Position numbers and translations under genes: made by a program
Shown here: piece after piece, positions 33,988 through 43,213 of the stretch
How positions within the stretch are numbered: the stretch's first letter is position 1
How the letters are laid out: every line of letters starts with the position of its first letter
The notes under the pieces: generated by a model
Databases searched by the model: none
Told to the model about the DNA's origin: nothing
Seen by the model: only the letters and a program-made list of their open reading frames with translations
Source: OLB6 sp964493635
Lineage (GTDB): Bacteria; Bacteroidota; Ignavibacteria; Kapaibacteriales; Kapaibacteriaceae
Length of the DNA stretch: 64,000 bases
Direction: 5' to 3'
Assembly (NCBI GenBank): GCA_964493635.1
Contig: CAZBOW010000005.1
Coordinates: 46,243-110,242, forward strand

Positions 33988-34886
33988 GTCACCTTCCTAG
34001 TATTGCCCTTCATGGCGGAGCCGGCAACCTAGCACGGTATGCCGGGACCGGGCGCTTGGAGGAAGCCGAGACCTTTCTTGGTCAACTCGTCGATCACATC
34101 CACCACATGCTTCAACACGGTGCTACGGCCGTTGATGCGGTAACCGAGGCAGTGGTTCGGATGGAGGATACGGGCTTGTTCCATGCTGGCAAGGGGTCGG
34201 CCCCGAACCTTCTTGGCTACGTGGAACTGGATGCATCCATCATGACCGGACACAACCTTGAGGCAGGCGCCATAACTCTTGTTCGGCGCGTCAAGAACCC
34301 GATCGCAGTAGCCCGGTTTGTGATGGAACAAACCCCACATGTCCTCCTGGGTGGTGCCGAGGCCGATGCACTGGCAGAGAAGCACGGATTTGCCTTGGTG
34401 GACCCCACGTACTTCGAACCCTGCGATGTGATTGGTGGAGCAATCGTTGGCACCTCGTCCATTCAATCTCCGCAGGCTTCTACCGGCACGGTAGGGGCCG
34501 TGGCTCGCGACACGTACGGTAATGTTGCGGCTGCTACCTCAACCGGCGGCACGCTTCGCAAAACAGCGGGACGAATCGGTGATGCACCCCTGATTGGATC
34601 GGGAACATATGCCAAGAACAACGCGGGAGCTGTTTCCTGCACCGGCATCGGGGAGTATTTCATCCGGACTGCCGCTGCCCATGCCGTGATTTCGCGCATT
34701 GAAGTACTCGGTGAGTCCGTCGGCTCGGCAGCAGGAACCGTGATGCAGCAGATTCACGATCTAGGTGGGGAAGGGGGCTTGATCGCCATTGGTCCCCGAG
34801 GCGAAGTCTCAATGCCATTCAATACCTCGGGTATGTACCGTGCGTCGATCGATGCATGGGGTAAGCGCACGGTTGGTGTGCTTTAG
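33984..34886 (+). CDS. iaaA: Isoaspartyl peptidase / plant-type L-asparaginase (Ntn hydrolase)
   Basis: 300 aa. Starts with IALHGGAGN; the autocleavage site and N-terminal nucleophile is Thr169 in GTVGAVA, followed by AAATSTGG and LIGSGTYA, the substrate-binding glycines. Such enzymes cleave isoaspartyl dipeptides and asparagine. Start overlaps the coaX stop (ATGA at 33984-33987). The 3' end overlaps the convergent Omp85 gene by 4 bp. Confidence 0.93.
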   Translation: MSHLPSIALHGGAGNLARYAGTGRLEEAETFLGQLVDHIHHMLQHGATAVDAVTEAVVRMEDTGLFHAGKGSAPNLLGYVELDASIMTGHNLEAGAITLVRRVKNPIAVARFVMEQTPHVLLGGAEADALAEKHGFALVDPTYFEPCDVIGGAIVGTSSIQSPQASTGTVGAVARDTYGNVAAATSTGGTLRKTAGRIGDAPLIGSGTYAKNNAGAVSCTGIGEYFIRTAAAHAVISRIEVLGESVGSAAGTVMQQIHDLGGEGGLIAIGPRGEVSMPFNTSGMYRASIDAWGKRTVGVL

Positions 34887-37201
34887 AAGGCGTGACCAAG
34901 GCCTATACTCAGCAACCAGTTGTCGAATCCGAGCACATTTTCACGACCATTCCAGATCACCTGACCTACAGAACGGGTAGGGTCGTAGATGCTGGTTGCA
35001 TAATCAATACGGAACGGACCAACGGGTGTATCAAAGCGGTATCCAATCCCCGCCGCCACCACACTCCCTTGCCATATATCCTGTAAACGCATCTTACCGT
35101 ACAGATCGCGGGTGAGACGGTTGAAGGAGTTGCCGATGTCCGTAAAGAGCGTGATTCCACTTCTCTCGATCATCGTTGCCCACAGATCGTCCAGATTGCG
35201 CGGTCGGGAGAAGGTGAATCGTGCTTCAAATCCCAACTCAACAAGCGAGCCACTGCCGATCACGTTCGACAGCCGTCTCTGGCTTACCACATCATCGATG
35301 TCGATGTAACCCGACGTTGGGTCGTGCAGCGTTCGAGAGGCAAACGAGCGAATACTCGCCGCACCGCCGGCGAAGAACTGGCGCTCAAGCGGAACGTACG
35401 TATTGGTGTCCGTAGCGCTACCCCGCTGAAAATCCAGCAGCTGAATATGACCAACCTTGACCTTCGTTGCCAGTACAAGGGTTGGGCTTACCGGTGTGAT
35501 TACACTGTTGAACAACTGCAAGCGAACAAACTTTCCAGCGCCCCAACCAAATTCGGTGGAGATGCTGGCAAACGTTCCATTCCGCGGATTCACAGGATTA
35601 TCACGGTGCTCACCCCGCAGGTTCACACCGGTGTACACACCGGTGAAGAAGTCGCCGGTGTTACGCAGGTAGGCATCCAACACTTGGAATTGCGAAAAGG
35701 TGCTCAAGATATAGGCAATCTCTTCTTCGCTCTGTGCTTGATCGAGGGCATCGTCCAATGCAGTGGCGAAGTTCCGCGGTATCTGGCGTTCCACGGAAAC
35801 GTTCAGGTCAAAACCATTGAAGTAGGTGTAGGAGAACAGGTTTACCGGTAGCCGCGCTCCCACCGTGAATGATTCCAGTCGGAAGGGGTCGATCAACAGC
35901 CGAAAAGAGTACGTGGCACTGAGCTGCGCACCAAGACGTAACTCCTCGATCTTTGCGAAGGTTGGCCATGAAAACCGCAATGCAGCAAGTGCTTCGCTCT
36001 GCAAGTTGGCACCCTGGAATACCGAGCTGACATCCTGGAGTACATACTGAAGTTCGGCCGAGGCTACTTGTGCACCACCAAACGGATTCTGATACACTGC
36101 GTTAACGCCGGCACCAGCGTTCAGGTAGTTATCAATTTGTGTTTGGAAGAGCAGAAGGTTGGCACCCACATCGTAGTTCTTACTGTTCTTCGTAAACACC
36201 CGTAGGGCAATCAGTGAATCTGCCGGCAAGCCGTCGTCGCCAATGAAGTCGGCTTGGATGGTATCAATCGCAGCGAGGTCGAAGACGCTCAAGCCCATAA
36301 GATTAGCTCGCGACAGTTCGATCAGACGCTCACTGTACAGGTCGCCCACCTCGAACTCCAGCTGACGCTTCCGAGTAGCCTCGTTTACACGCGGATAGCC
36401 CCCTGCATTCTCCTCAAAGACCACATCACCGATTCGGACACGGCGTCCCGGATGGAATCGGACCAACACCGAATCCGACAATCCATCCCGACTAATGCGG
36501 ACAATCGGCGTGTCGAAGCGTGCACGGTAGTAGCCGTTGTTACGCAGGGCGCGTACGATGGCACGCATGGCCTCATCGATGCGGGATTCGCTAAACGTAG
36601 TACCGGTGAACGGTACCCATACTCGGTTGATCTCACTGCGTGCTTCTGCCGCTACACTATCCAACCCAACCACAAGGAAGGTGTCGATGATGGCTTGCTC
36701 GCCCTCGTGAATGCGAAACGTAAGCGTATTCTTCGCCAGTGTAGAACCAGTGGTGAAACTCCAGTCGACCGTCGCGTTGTGGAAACCATTCTGCCACAGA
36801 TAGATCAACAAGGCAAGGGAATCTCCCTTGGCTTTTTCCTCGTCGAAGTATCGCAACTCGTTGGCAAGGTCCTGTTCCACCTTGGCCAGCGTACCGAGCA
36901 CTCCATCGGGAGTTGATGGATTCAGGCGAACGTTTTCGTAGTAGTACTTGGCCAGCTGGCGGGTAAACGAGAGTTCGCTTTCGCGCGACGACAGAACTCC
37001 GAGCAAATCGGTCGGAAGCGTGCGTACACATCCTTCAAACCGGATAACCTGGAGTTCGTCGAGGGTTTCAACGGTAATGTCTTGCAATCCCTCTTGCGAT
37101 CCCTCACTTGAGGCCTGTTGGGCAAACAACACCGTCGCCATCCCAATCAGGATCGCGGTGATGCTGCTACATCGCAATAAAGGGTACAGGCGCACGGCCA
37201 A
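34883..37201 (-). CDS. Omp85 family outer-membrane assembly protein (BamA/TamA-like)
   Basis: 772 aa: an export signal (ITAILIGMATVLFA), POTRA-like repeats at about 110-350 (IDTFLVVGLDSVAAEARSEINRV, ALRNNGYYRARFDTPIV, RVRIGDVVFEENAG) and a C-terminal 16-strand barrel. The L6 substrate-insertion motif is seen in RQFFAGGAASIRSF, and the last strands have VGPFRIDYA and end LSIGLGHAF with terminal Phe. It belongs to BamA/TamA; the small number of POTRA domains argues for a TamA-like or second BamA role. The frame opens with TTG (GTG two codons later is possible). Last gene of the rsmH operon. Confidence 0.88.
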   Translation of the reverse strand: MAVRLYPLLRCSSITAILIGMATVLFAQQASSEGSQEGLQDITVETLDELQVIRFEGCVRTLPTDLLGVLSSRESELSFTRQLAKYYYENVRLNPSTPDGVLGTLAKVEQDLANELRYFDEEKAKGDSLALLIYLWQNGFHNATVDWSFTTGSTLAKNTLTFRIHEGEQAIIDTFLVVGLDSVAAEARSEINRVWVPFTGTTFSESRIDEAMRAIVRALRNNGYYRARFDTPIVRISRDGLSDSVLVRFHPGRRVRIGDVVFEENAGGYPRVNEATRKRQLEFEVGDLYSERLIELSRANLMGLSVFDLAAIDTIQADFIGDDGLPADSLIALRVFTKNSKNYDVGANLLLFQTQIDNYLNAGAGVNAVYQNPFGGAQVASAELQYVLQDVSSVFQGANLQSEALAALRFSWPTFAKIEELRLGAQLSATYSFRLLIDPFRLESFTVGARLPVNLFSYTYFNGFDLNVSVERQIPRNFATALDDALDQAQSEEEIAYILSTFSQFQVLDAYLRNTGDFFTGVYTGVNLRGEHRDNPVNPRNGTFASISTEFGWGAGKFVRLQLFNSVITPVSPTLVLATKVKVGHIQLLDFQRGSATDTNTYVPLERQFFAGGAASIRSFASRTLHDPTSGYIDIDDVVSQRRLSNVIGSGSLVELGFEARFTFSRPRNLDDLWATMIERSGITLFTDIGNSFNRLTRDLYGKMRLQDIWQGSVVAAGIGYRFDTPVGPFRIDYATSIYDPTRSVGQVIWNGRENVLGFDNWLLSIGLGHAF

Positions 37202-37225
37202 AGATACCGAACCAAACGAGCCTGC

Positions 37226-37462
37226 TTAATACTCGTTGTCGTCGTCCTCGTTGAACAGGAAGTCGTCCGATGCACTTTCGTACTCAGGCCAAAGATCCTC
37301 GATGCTCTCGTAGGACGGATCCTCGGGATCATCCAGCTCCTTCAGGTTATCGATCACCTGTAAAGGGGCTCCGGTACGATCAGCATAATCGATCAGCTCA
37401 TCCTTGGTGGCAGGCCATGGTGCATCTTCGAGCCAAGCTGCTAGTTCTGGTGTCCAAAACAT
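37226..37462 (-). CDS. DUF2795 domain protein
   Basis: 78 aa from the ATG at 37462, preceded by AGAGGTTCGATC. MFWTPELAAWLEDAPWPATKDELIDYADRTGAPLQVIDNL (in pieces) matches the DUF2795 pattern P.TK.EL...A...GAP..V...L, a small helical fold of unknown role. The tail is extremely acidic (ESASDDFLFNEDDDNEY). It lies between the AlkB-like and Omp85 genes. Confidence 0.8.
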   Translation of the reverse strand: MFWTPELAAWLEDAPWPATKDELIDYADRTGAPLQVIDNLKELDDPEDPSYESIEDLWPEYESASDDFLFNEDDDNEY

Positions 37463-37577
37463 GATCGAACCTCTACGTAACGGAATGTGTCTGGGTGGAC
37501 TTTGGTGGAGTGGGCGCGAATATACGCGCAATCCCACAATCGCAATAACAATGCCATGTTTCTCTGGTTACACCACC

Positions 37578-38567
37578 TCACACCGCGGGAATCCGCCGAT
37601 CTATTGCACGAAACCAGAGCGGGGGAATCAGAGCTACCAACACCATCATCGGATATCCGGACGGCAATTGCGGGCTCTGTTCGTGAACCCGCAGCGTTTG
37701 GTATCGGCGCTGGGGATGCATGTGATGGTCGGCATGACGTTGCAGCTTAAACAGCAGGTAGTTCGAGGCAGGGTAGCGGCTCTCCCACGCATGGTGCGCC
37801 GCGAACTTCGTGACCACGCCCGGACTCACTTCCGTTCGCACCAAACCGTAGTGCTCCACATAGTTCACCAGCTCCAGCAAGAGAATCGCCACAGCCGATT
37901 GCCCAACGATAAACCAGGCCACTGAAACATCACCCACCAGAACGACGGCCGCCGCTGTCCAAGCTGCCTGGACGGAAACCAACCCCGCAACGAGACTAGG
38001 CTCCATACGGGCAGCATCGATGAACCCCATCACGATTGATCGCACAACAAAGGCATATGCGTGCTCGCCCCGACGTGCCGTTGCAGGGTCGATATGTAAA
38101 CCCACGTTCTTGTGGTGACCTCGTACGTGTTCCACACCGAAATGGCCGTACCACACCGAACACAGCAACCCATACCCTAGGGCACGTTCGGCGATGGATG
38201 TGCGGTGTACCAACTCATGAGCAATCGTAATCCCAAGACCACCCGTCATGACGCCCATCACGATAGTACAGGCCCATCGCTCCGATGTGTTCATCTCTGG
38301 CCACAACATCATCGCCCACACCAGTAAGCTCAGCTGTAGAGCTGCGTAGATGTACAGCACCATCCGATACGACATCTGCGACTCTAACACCTTGATGTCC
38401 GAGCGTTCCGGTTGACGAGAATCCGGTCCGATGAGATGATCAAGCATCGGGACCACAACAAAGGGAACAATCAGCATAGAGTACCACCACCAACCACCAA
38501 GGAGCAACCCCAACGCTACCAGCATTGGCATTGTGAGTGCTCCGTAATAGGGAAGCGATCGACCCAT
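37578..38567 (-). CDS. AlkB-type membrane alkane 1-monooxygenase / fatty acid desaturase-like protein
   Basis: 329 aa integral membrane protein with the full set of AlkB-type histidine boxes: HELVHR (117-122), EHVRGHH (146-152), NYVEHYGL (235-242) and LQRHADHH (275-282). The DPATARRGEHAYAF stretch after the second box is typical of AlkB rather than acyl desaturases. Such diiron enzymes hydroxylate the terminal carbon of alkanes using rubredoxin; no rubredoxin gene is in this window. It is shorter than usual AlkB (about 400 aa) and odd in being embedded in an isoprenoid/cell-wall operon, 5 bp after ispD. Confidence 0.87.
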   Translation of the reverse strand: MGRSLPYYGALTMPMLVALGLLLGGWWWYSMLIVPFVVVPMLDHLIGPDSRQPERSDIKVLESQMSYRMVLYIYAALQLSLLVWAMMLWPEMNTSERWACTIVMGVMTGGLGITIAHELVHRTSIAERALGYGLLCSVWYGHFGVEHVRGHHKNVGLHIDPATARRGEHAYAFVVRSIVMGFIDAARMEPSLVAGLVSVQAAWTAAAVVLVGDVSVAWFIVGQSAVAILLLELVNYVEHYGLVRTEVSPGVVTKFAAHHAWESRYPASNYLLFKLQRHADHHMHPQRRYQTLRVHEQSPQLPSGYPMMVLVALIPPLWFRAIDRRIPAV

Positions 38568-38572
38568 GGGAA

Positions 38573-39268
38573 TTACTCCTTAGGATGTGAGGACAGAAAC
38601 AGCTCGGCTGCAGCAAGGTCCGACACGGTAGTAACCTTTACATTCCACGGTTCACCATCTACGGTGTGGACCACACCACCAACATGCTCTACAACGGAGG
38701 CGTCATCCGTTCCCAGAAACCCACCACGAACAGCGTTGTGATAGGCCTGGCGCAACATCGACGTGGAAAACGCCTGAGGCGTTTGCACAAACCGAAGATC
38801 ATCACGCGATACGGTCTCCACAACACAACCCGTGTCGTCGACACGCTTCACCGTATCGGTAACGGCCACTACCGGAATTGCAGCACCTGTTCGGGTAGCA
38901 GCTGTGATAACACGCTCGAACAGACTTTCACTTGCTAGGGGACGCACGGCATCGTGAACAGCCACGACGTCCGTCTCCTCCAGCGATGGATGGGACAGAG
39001 CAGCTTGAATTGATAGCTGACGCTCGGCATCACCATGAACCTGAACAATGCGTGGATCGTTGATCCCTGCTTCAACAAGTACACGGTTAAACAGGTCATC
39101 GTCGGGGTGTAATGCAACCACAATCGTGGTTACCAACGGCACGCGCAGACATGTGCGTAGGGTATGTACGATGATTGGCTCGTTGCGCAACAATTGGTAC
39201 TGCTTCGGTATCGACGACCCAAACCGAAGCCCCTTACCTGCCGCCGGAAGTATCAAGCCAACCTTCAT
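38573..39268 (-). CDS. ispD: 2-C-methyl-D-erythritol 4-phosphate cytidylyltransferase
   Basis: 231 aa. Nucleotide-binding LPAAGKGLRFGSSIPKQY, then VHDAVRPL and the late DDASVVEHVGG region identify IspD of the MEP isoprenoid pathway. Immediately follows mraY (1-bp gap) and precedes the AlkB-like gene. Isoprenoids are needed to make the undecaprenyl carrier that MraY uses, so the placement is metabolically sensible. Confidence 0.94.
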   Translation of the reverse strand: MKVGLILPAAGKGLRFGSSIPKQYQLLRNEPIIVHTLRTCLRVPLVTTIVVALHPDDDLFNRVLVEAGINDPRIVQVHGDAERQLSIQAALSHPSLEETDVVAVHDAVRPLASESLFERVITAATRTGAAIPVVAVTDTVKRVDDTGCVVETVSRDDLRFVQTPQAFSTSMLRQAYHNAVRGGFLGTDDASVVEHVGGVVHTVDGEPWNVKVTTVSDLAAAELFLSSHPKE

Positions 39269-39269
39269 G

Positions 39270-40400
39270 TTACCGCACCTTGAATGACGCCATCGTGATA
39301 ATGGCCAGAAGAATCGCTACAATGTAGAATCTGGTGACAATTTTTGATTCGTGCCAACCACTCTTCTCAAAATGGTGGTGAAGCGGTGCCATCTTCAGTA
39401 GCCGACGCCCCTCCCCAAACCGTTTGCGCGTGTACTTGAACCACAGTACCTGAAGTATTACGGAGACTGTTTCAGCAAAAAACACACCGCCAACGATGGG
39501 AAGGAGGAACTCCTTCTTGATCAGCACGGTAAGCACCCCAAGTGCACCGCCAAGAGCCAGCGATCCAGTATCTCCCATGAAGACCTGAGCCGGATAGGCA
39601 TTGTACCACAGAAAACCCAGCGCTGCGCCAACGATGGCTGCAGCAAAGATGGTTAGCTCGGCCGTTCCGTGCAGGTGCATGATGTTCAGGTAGTCAGCAA
39701 AGAAGGCATTGCCGGAGAAGTAGGCAATCACAGCAAGTGTAAGAGCACTAATTCCCACCGTTCCAATGCATAAACCATCCAACCCATCGGTAAGGTTCAC
39801 GGCATTCGAGGTGGCGGTAATGATGAAGATGACCAAGGGGATGTAGAGCACGCCAAAGTCGAAGTTGACGAGCTTTTCGAAGGGCACAGTAGTGAGTGTG
39901 GTTACAGCAGCAAGATCCGCATCGTACCACTCGGGTGCGAAATACAATGAACCCCCAACCAAGAGTCCCGTGGTGACCTGGCCGACAATCTTGTACTTAC
40001 CAATCAGGCCGTTGGGATATTTCTTCACCACCTTTAGGTAGTCGTCCAGAAAGCCAACTCCGCCTAAGAGGGCCGTGGTAACTACGGCAGCTACGACGTA
40101 CATGTTCAACACGTTGCCCCACAGTATGGTAGGGATCAACACCGCTGCCAACACGATCAACCCACCCATTGTAGGGGTACCAGCCTTCGAGGCATGCTGA
40201 CCTACACTTTGCAGTTCGCTCTTGGCCTGCTCCCCGATCTGCATCCGGCGTAACGCCCCGATGATACGCGGACCTACCAGCACAGAAATCAGCAATGCGA
40301 AGACCGCCGCCGCCGCTGCCCGGAACGTGACGTATTGGAAGAGATTAATGCCCGGAACATCGATCGCCGATCGGAGCCAGAGCGCAAGTTGATAGAACAT
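39270..40400 (-). CDS. mraY: Phospho-N-acetylmuramoyl-pentapeptide-transferase
   Basis: 376 aa, ten predicted membrane helices. Catalytic and substrate motifs: GTPTMGG, FLDDYLK, NLTDGLDGL, FMGDTGSLALGG and HHHFEKSGWHE. It transfers phospho-MurNAc-pentapeptide to undecaprenyl phosphate to give lipid I. The gene is 12 bp after murF. Confidence 0.97.
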   Translation of the reverse strand: MFYQLALWLRSAIDVPGINLFQYVTFRAAAAAVFALLISVLVGPRIIGALRRMQIGEQAKSELQSVGQHASKAGTPTMGGLIVLAAVLIPTILWGNVLNMYVVAAVVTTALLGGVGFLDDYLKVVKKYPNGLIGKYKIVGQVTTGLLVGGSLYFAPEWYDADLAAVTTLTTVPFEKLVNFDFGVLYIPLVIFIITATSNAVNLTDGLDGLCIGTVGISALTLAVIAYFSGNAFFADYLNIMHLHGTAELTIFAAAIVGAALGFLWYNAYPAQVFMGDTGSLALGGALGVLTVLIKKEFLLPIVGGVFFAETVSVILQVLWFKYTRKRFGEGRRLLKMAPLHHHFEKSGWHESKIVTRFYIVAILLAIITMASFKVR

Positions 40401-40412
40401 CCGTCTTTCCCG

Positions 40413-41813
40413 TTAGGATCGTAGTTCGTGAATAACCTGTTCCATACGCATGCCGCGCGAACCCTTGACCAACACCACACATCCATCGCAGGAGTTTTCT
40501 CCGATGAGCTCGGCACACATCCGATGTGTACTGCAGGTCAGCACGTGGGGATGGTTCATTCGCTGTGCTGCAGCAACACATTCGTCGCCCATCACAATCA
40601 CGAGATCCGCATAGGTCACGGCCTCTGCCAGAAGGGTGTCGTGTTCGCTGGCTGCGGCGCTGCCAAGCTCTCGCATATCACCAAGCACCGCCAAACGGCG
40701 TGTAGCAGGATAGCGGGCGAGAGTCTGGAGGGCAATCAGCATGGATTGCGGGTTGGCATTGTACGTGTCGTTCAGGACTGTTGCCACCGGCGTAGGCTCG
40801 ACCACCATGCGCGCATAGCCATGCGCAGCCGGCGGATGAAACGACTCCAACCCCTGCTTCAACTCCTCGGCCGTGAGCGATAGCGACCACCCTACGGCAA
40901 TCGCCGCCGCGGCGTTCAACGCCGAGGCTAATCCCACGGTTTGCATCGGGGCGCGAAAGGTGAGGGCATCCTTCACCAGGTGGATGGTGGGGTGCAGGTT
41001 ATCGTCGAAACTCACCGTAGGCCGAAGATCTGCCGGATGGTCAAGACCGAACGTAATCACCCTACCGGCCATTCTGCCGCCGTGATCGTAGGTTCGAAGT
41101 CGGTCGTCGTCGACGTTCACCAACATCACACCACCGTGATCATGGAGATAGTCGAAGAGTGCCGTTTCCTCCTTTTCCACGCCGTCGAGGTCGATGAGTT
41201 TCTCAAGGTGTTCCGGACCGATGGTTGTAATCACACCGTGGGTTGGTTGGACCATCGCCGCAAGAATCTCGATCTCGCCCGGTTCATTGGTTCCAATTTC
41301 AATCACAGCGGCTTCGTGCTCGTTGGTTAGGCACAGTAGGGTAAGGGGCGTACCCACCTGGTTGTTGTAGTTGGCCTGGGTTCGGAGCGTTCGGTATCGT
41401 CCACCAAGCACATGGGCCGTGAGTTCCTTTGTGGACGTCTTGCCAGAGGCTCCACCAATGGCAACCACAGGTATGTCGAACCGTCGTCGGTGATACCACG
41501 CCAGCGAACCCAAGGCATGCAGGGTATCCTCCACAACGATTGTCCGATCGGTACTCGCGTCTGCAGGGTGTGCAGTGTGTGCAGCGTGTGCAGATTGGAC
41601 GATTGCCAACGCAGCGCCTTTTGCGAATGCCTCGTTCACATGGTCGTGCCCATCGAACGTCTCACCAACCAGTGCAACAAAGATGTTTCCAGGCTCGATG
41701 GTTCGAGTATCGGTGCTCACACCTACACCGGCGATCGCCGGCGGCAGGTGATCAGCGGCAGAACCAAGGGCGTGCAGAAGGTCGGCTCGGGAAAAGGGCG
41801 CAGTATTCTTCAT
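40413..41813 (-). CDS. murF: UDP-N-acetylmuramoyl-tripeptide:D-alanyl-D-alanine ligase
   Basis: 466 aa Mur ligase. ATP loop GGASGKTSTKE, then NYNNQVGTPLTLL, EIGTNEPGEI, and the C-terminal NDTYNANPQSM. It adds D-Ala-D-Ala to the UDP-MurNAc-tripeptide. The N-terminal UDP-binding domain contains a low-complexity AHAAHTAHPA stretch coded by three 9-bp repeats (41568-41594). The gene starts 23 bp after rsmH. Confidence 0.95.
   Translation of the reverse strand: MKNTAPFSRADLLHALGSAADHLPPAIAGVGVSTDTRTIEPGNIFVALVGETFDGHDHVNEAFAKGAALAIVQSAHAAHTAHPADASTDRTIVVEDTLHALGSLAWYHRRRFDIPVVAIGGASGKTSTKELTAHVLGGRYRTLRTQANYNNQVGTPLTLLCLTNEHEAAVIEIGTNEPGEIEILAAMVQPTHGVITTIGPEHLEKLIDLDGVEKEETALFDYLHDHGGVMLVNVDDDRLRTYDHGGRMAGRVITFGLDHPADLRPTVSFDDNLHPTIHLVKDALTFRAPMQTVGLASALNAAAAIAVGWSLSLTAEELKQGLESFHPPAAHGYARMVVEPTPVATVLNDTYNANPQSMLIALQTLARYPATRRLAVLGDMRELGSAAASEHDTLLAEAVTYADLVIVMGDECVAAAQRMNHPHVLTCSTHRMCAELIGENSCDGCVVLVKGSRGMRMEQVIHELRS
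41568..41594. repeat. Three in-frame 9-bp repeats inside murF
   Basis: GTGTGCAGT, GTGTGCAGC and GTGTGCAGA lie end to end and encode an alanine/histidine/threonine-rich loop. The unit keeps the reading frame. Confidence 0.85.
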
Positions 41814-41836
41814 TCAGGGGCGAAAATAGTGACAGG

Positions 41837-42706
41837 CTACCGCACCTCTGCCACCCGAAGTCGAGCACTCCGTGCTCGTGGGTTGGCAGCCACTTCGTGG
41901 TCGGACGCTTCAATCGGCTTCTTGGTAATCACCGTCAATCGCTCGTGGTCGCGAAAGGTGTCCTTCACGATCCGATCCTCCAGAGAGTGGTAGCTCATCA
42001 CCACAATGCGCGCCCCTTGCGCCATAAACGGCACAACATCCACCAAGGCCGTTTGCAGGGCACCAAGTTCATCGTTGACGGCAATGCGCAATGCCTGAAA
42101 GATTCGTGCCAGCGTCTTGTTATGATGCTGCGGCGGAATGTGTTGGGTAATGGTGTCGCGCAGATCAATGGTGGTCTGGTAGGGGGCTAGTGTACGCCGG
42201 CGCACAATTGCCCCGGCAATCTTCCGAGCGGAGGGATCTTCTCCGTAGGTGAAGATGATTCGGGCAATCTCGTCCTCGGGTAGGCTATTCAACAGGTCGG
42301 CTGCGGTTGGCCCGGTAGCACTGAAGCGCATATCCAGAGGGGCGTCGAGGCGAAAGGAGAAACCGCGGTTGTGGTAGTCGAATTGGTAGGACGACACACC
42401 AAGATCGAATAGCGCACCATGAATGACGTATCCATCTAGCCGCGAGGCCATCGTTCGAAAGTTGGCGTGCATGATCACCAGCGACGTGTCGACCTGCTCG
42501 GCAAAACGGCTCTGTGCCCGCTGGATAGCTACATCATCGGCATCAAAGGCTACAACCTTTCCACCGCGCTCCAAGATGGCAGCCGTATGTCCGCCACCAC
42601 CGAGCGTAGCATCCACGTACCAGCACCCGGGTTGAATCTGCAGGGCATCGATGCATTCTGCAAGCATCACGGGTACGTGGTAGACCGAGGGATCAAGGCG
42701 ATTCAT
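41837..42706 (-). CDS. rsmH: 16S rRNA (cytosine(1402)-N(4))-methyltransferase
   Basis: 289 aa. SAM-binding DATLGGGGHTAAIL, GALFDLGVSS, RGFSFRLDAPLDMRF, YGEDPSARKIA and RIFQALRIAVNDEL, ending with the conserved NPRARSARLRVAEV. It methylates C1402 of 16S rRNA. First gene of the operon; no mraZ precedes it, and murF follows directly with no ftsL, ftsI or murE between. It diverges from the cytochrome c gene by 36 bp. Confidence 0.96.
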   Translation of the reverse strand: MNRLDPSVYHVPVMLAECIDALQIQPGCWYVDATLGGGGHTAAILERGGKVVAFDADDVAIQRAQSRFAEQVDTSLVIMHANFRTMASRLDGYVIHGALFDLGVSSYQFDYHNRGFSFRLDAPLDMRFSATGPTAADLLNSLPEDEIARIIFTYGEDPSARKIAGAIVRRRTLAPYQTTIDLRDTITQHIPPQHHNKTLARIFQALRIAVNDELGALQTALVDVVPFMAQGARIVVMSYHSLEDRIVKDTFRDHERLTVITKKPIEASDHEVAANPRARSARLRVAEVR

Positions 42707-42742
42707 GGGTCAAAAATCGACTAAAATCACGATGTTGCACGT

Positions 42743-43213
42743 ATGAATCAGCGATGGGTATGGTCGATTGCTACCATCGTGATGGTAGCAACCAGCTGCA
42801 CACTGGAAGACCAGGCTGATCTACACGCTCGCGGAGCGCAGGTCTACGCCGAATACTGTGTGCGATGTCATGGAGAAGATGGCGCTGGTGGTGGCATCGG
42901 CAGCGCTGTTGTACCCGATATCCGACCACGCAGTATCTGGAGTAGCAACTCCGATACCCTCCTGGTGATCTTGGCCTTCGGCATGGCCACCCAGTATTCG
43001 TCCGATAGCGTGGTGCGAACCATGCCTCCAGCCCCCTACAACAATGCCGATATCGCAGCTGTTGCCACGTACATCAGTACGCATCTCGGTGGCGTTGATC
43101 GCACGTTTACGGCCAACGATGTGCAGCGGGCGAAGGTTGTCCATCAGCAGCGAATTCGGGCCAGAATCCAACAATCAGAACAATCAGAGCAATCAGAGCA
43201 GACTGCTCAGTGA
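42743..43213 (+). CDS. c-type cytochrome lipoprotein
   Basis: 156 aa with a lipoprotein-like signal (IVMVATSC, Cys19). One haem site CVRCH (39-43) and a candidate axial methionine in VRTMPPAPY; MTASDI-like YNNADIAAVATYIS helix as in class I cytochromes c. It would carry electrons at the periplasmic face of a membrane. The C-terminus is QQSEQSEQSEQTAQ, coded by 9-bp repeats at 43172-43198. The last 20 bp overlap the convergent bshB1 stop region. Confidence 0.87.
   Translation: MNQRWVWSIATIVMVATSCTLEDQADLHARGAQVYAEYCVRCHGEDGAGGGIGSAVVPDIRPRSIWSSNSDTLLVILAFGMATQYSSDSVVRTMPPAPYNNADIAAVATYISTHLGGVDRTFTANDVQRAKVVHQQRIRARIQQSEQSEQSEQTAQ
43172..43208. repeat. 9-bp tandem repeats and palindrome at the cytochrome c / bshB1 junction
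   Basis: CAATCAGAA, CAATCAGAG, CAATCAGAG (43172-43198) code for the SEQ tail of the cytochrome. They run into the perfect palindrome GAGCAG-A-CTGCTC (43196-43208) within the convergent overlap. Confidence 0.8.

Noticed and set aside
36254..36916. 220-codon plus-strand frame
   Set aside because: Antisense to the Omp85 gene, with no recognisable protein features; the Omp85 frame has clear motifs.
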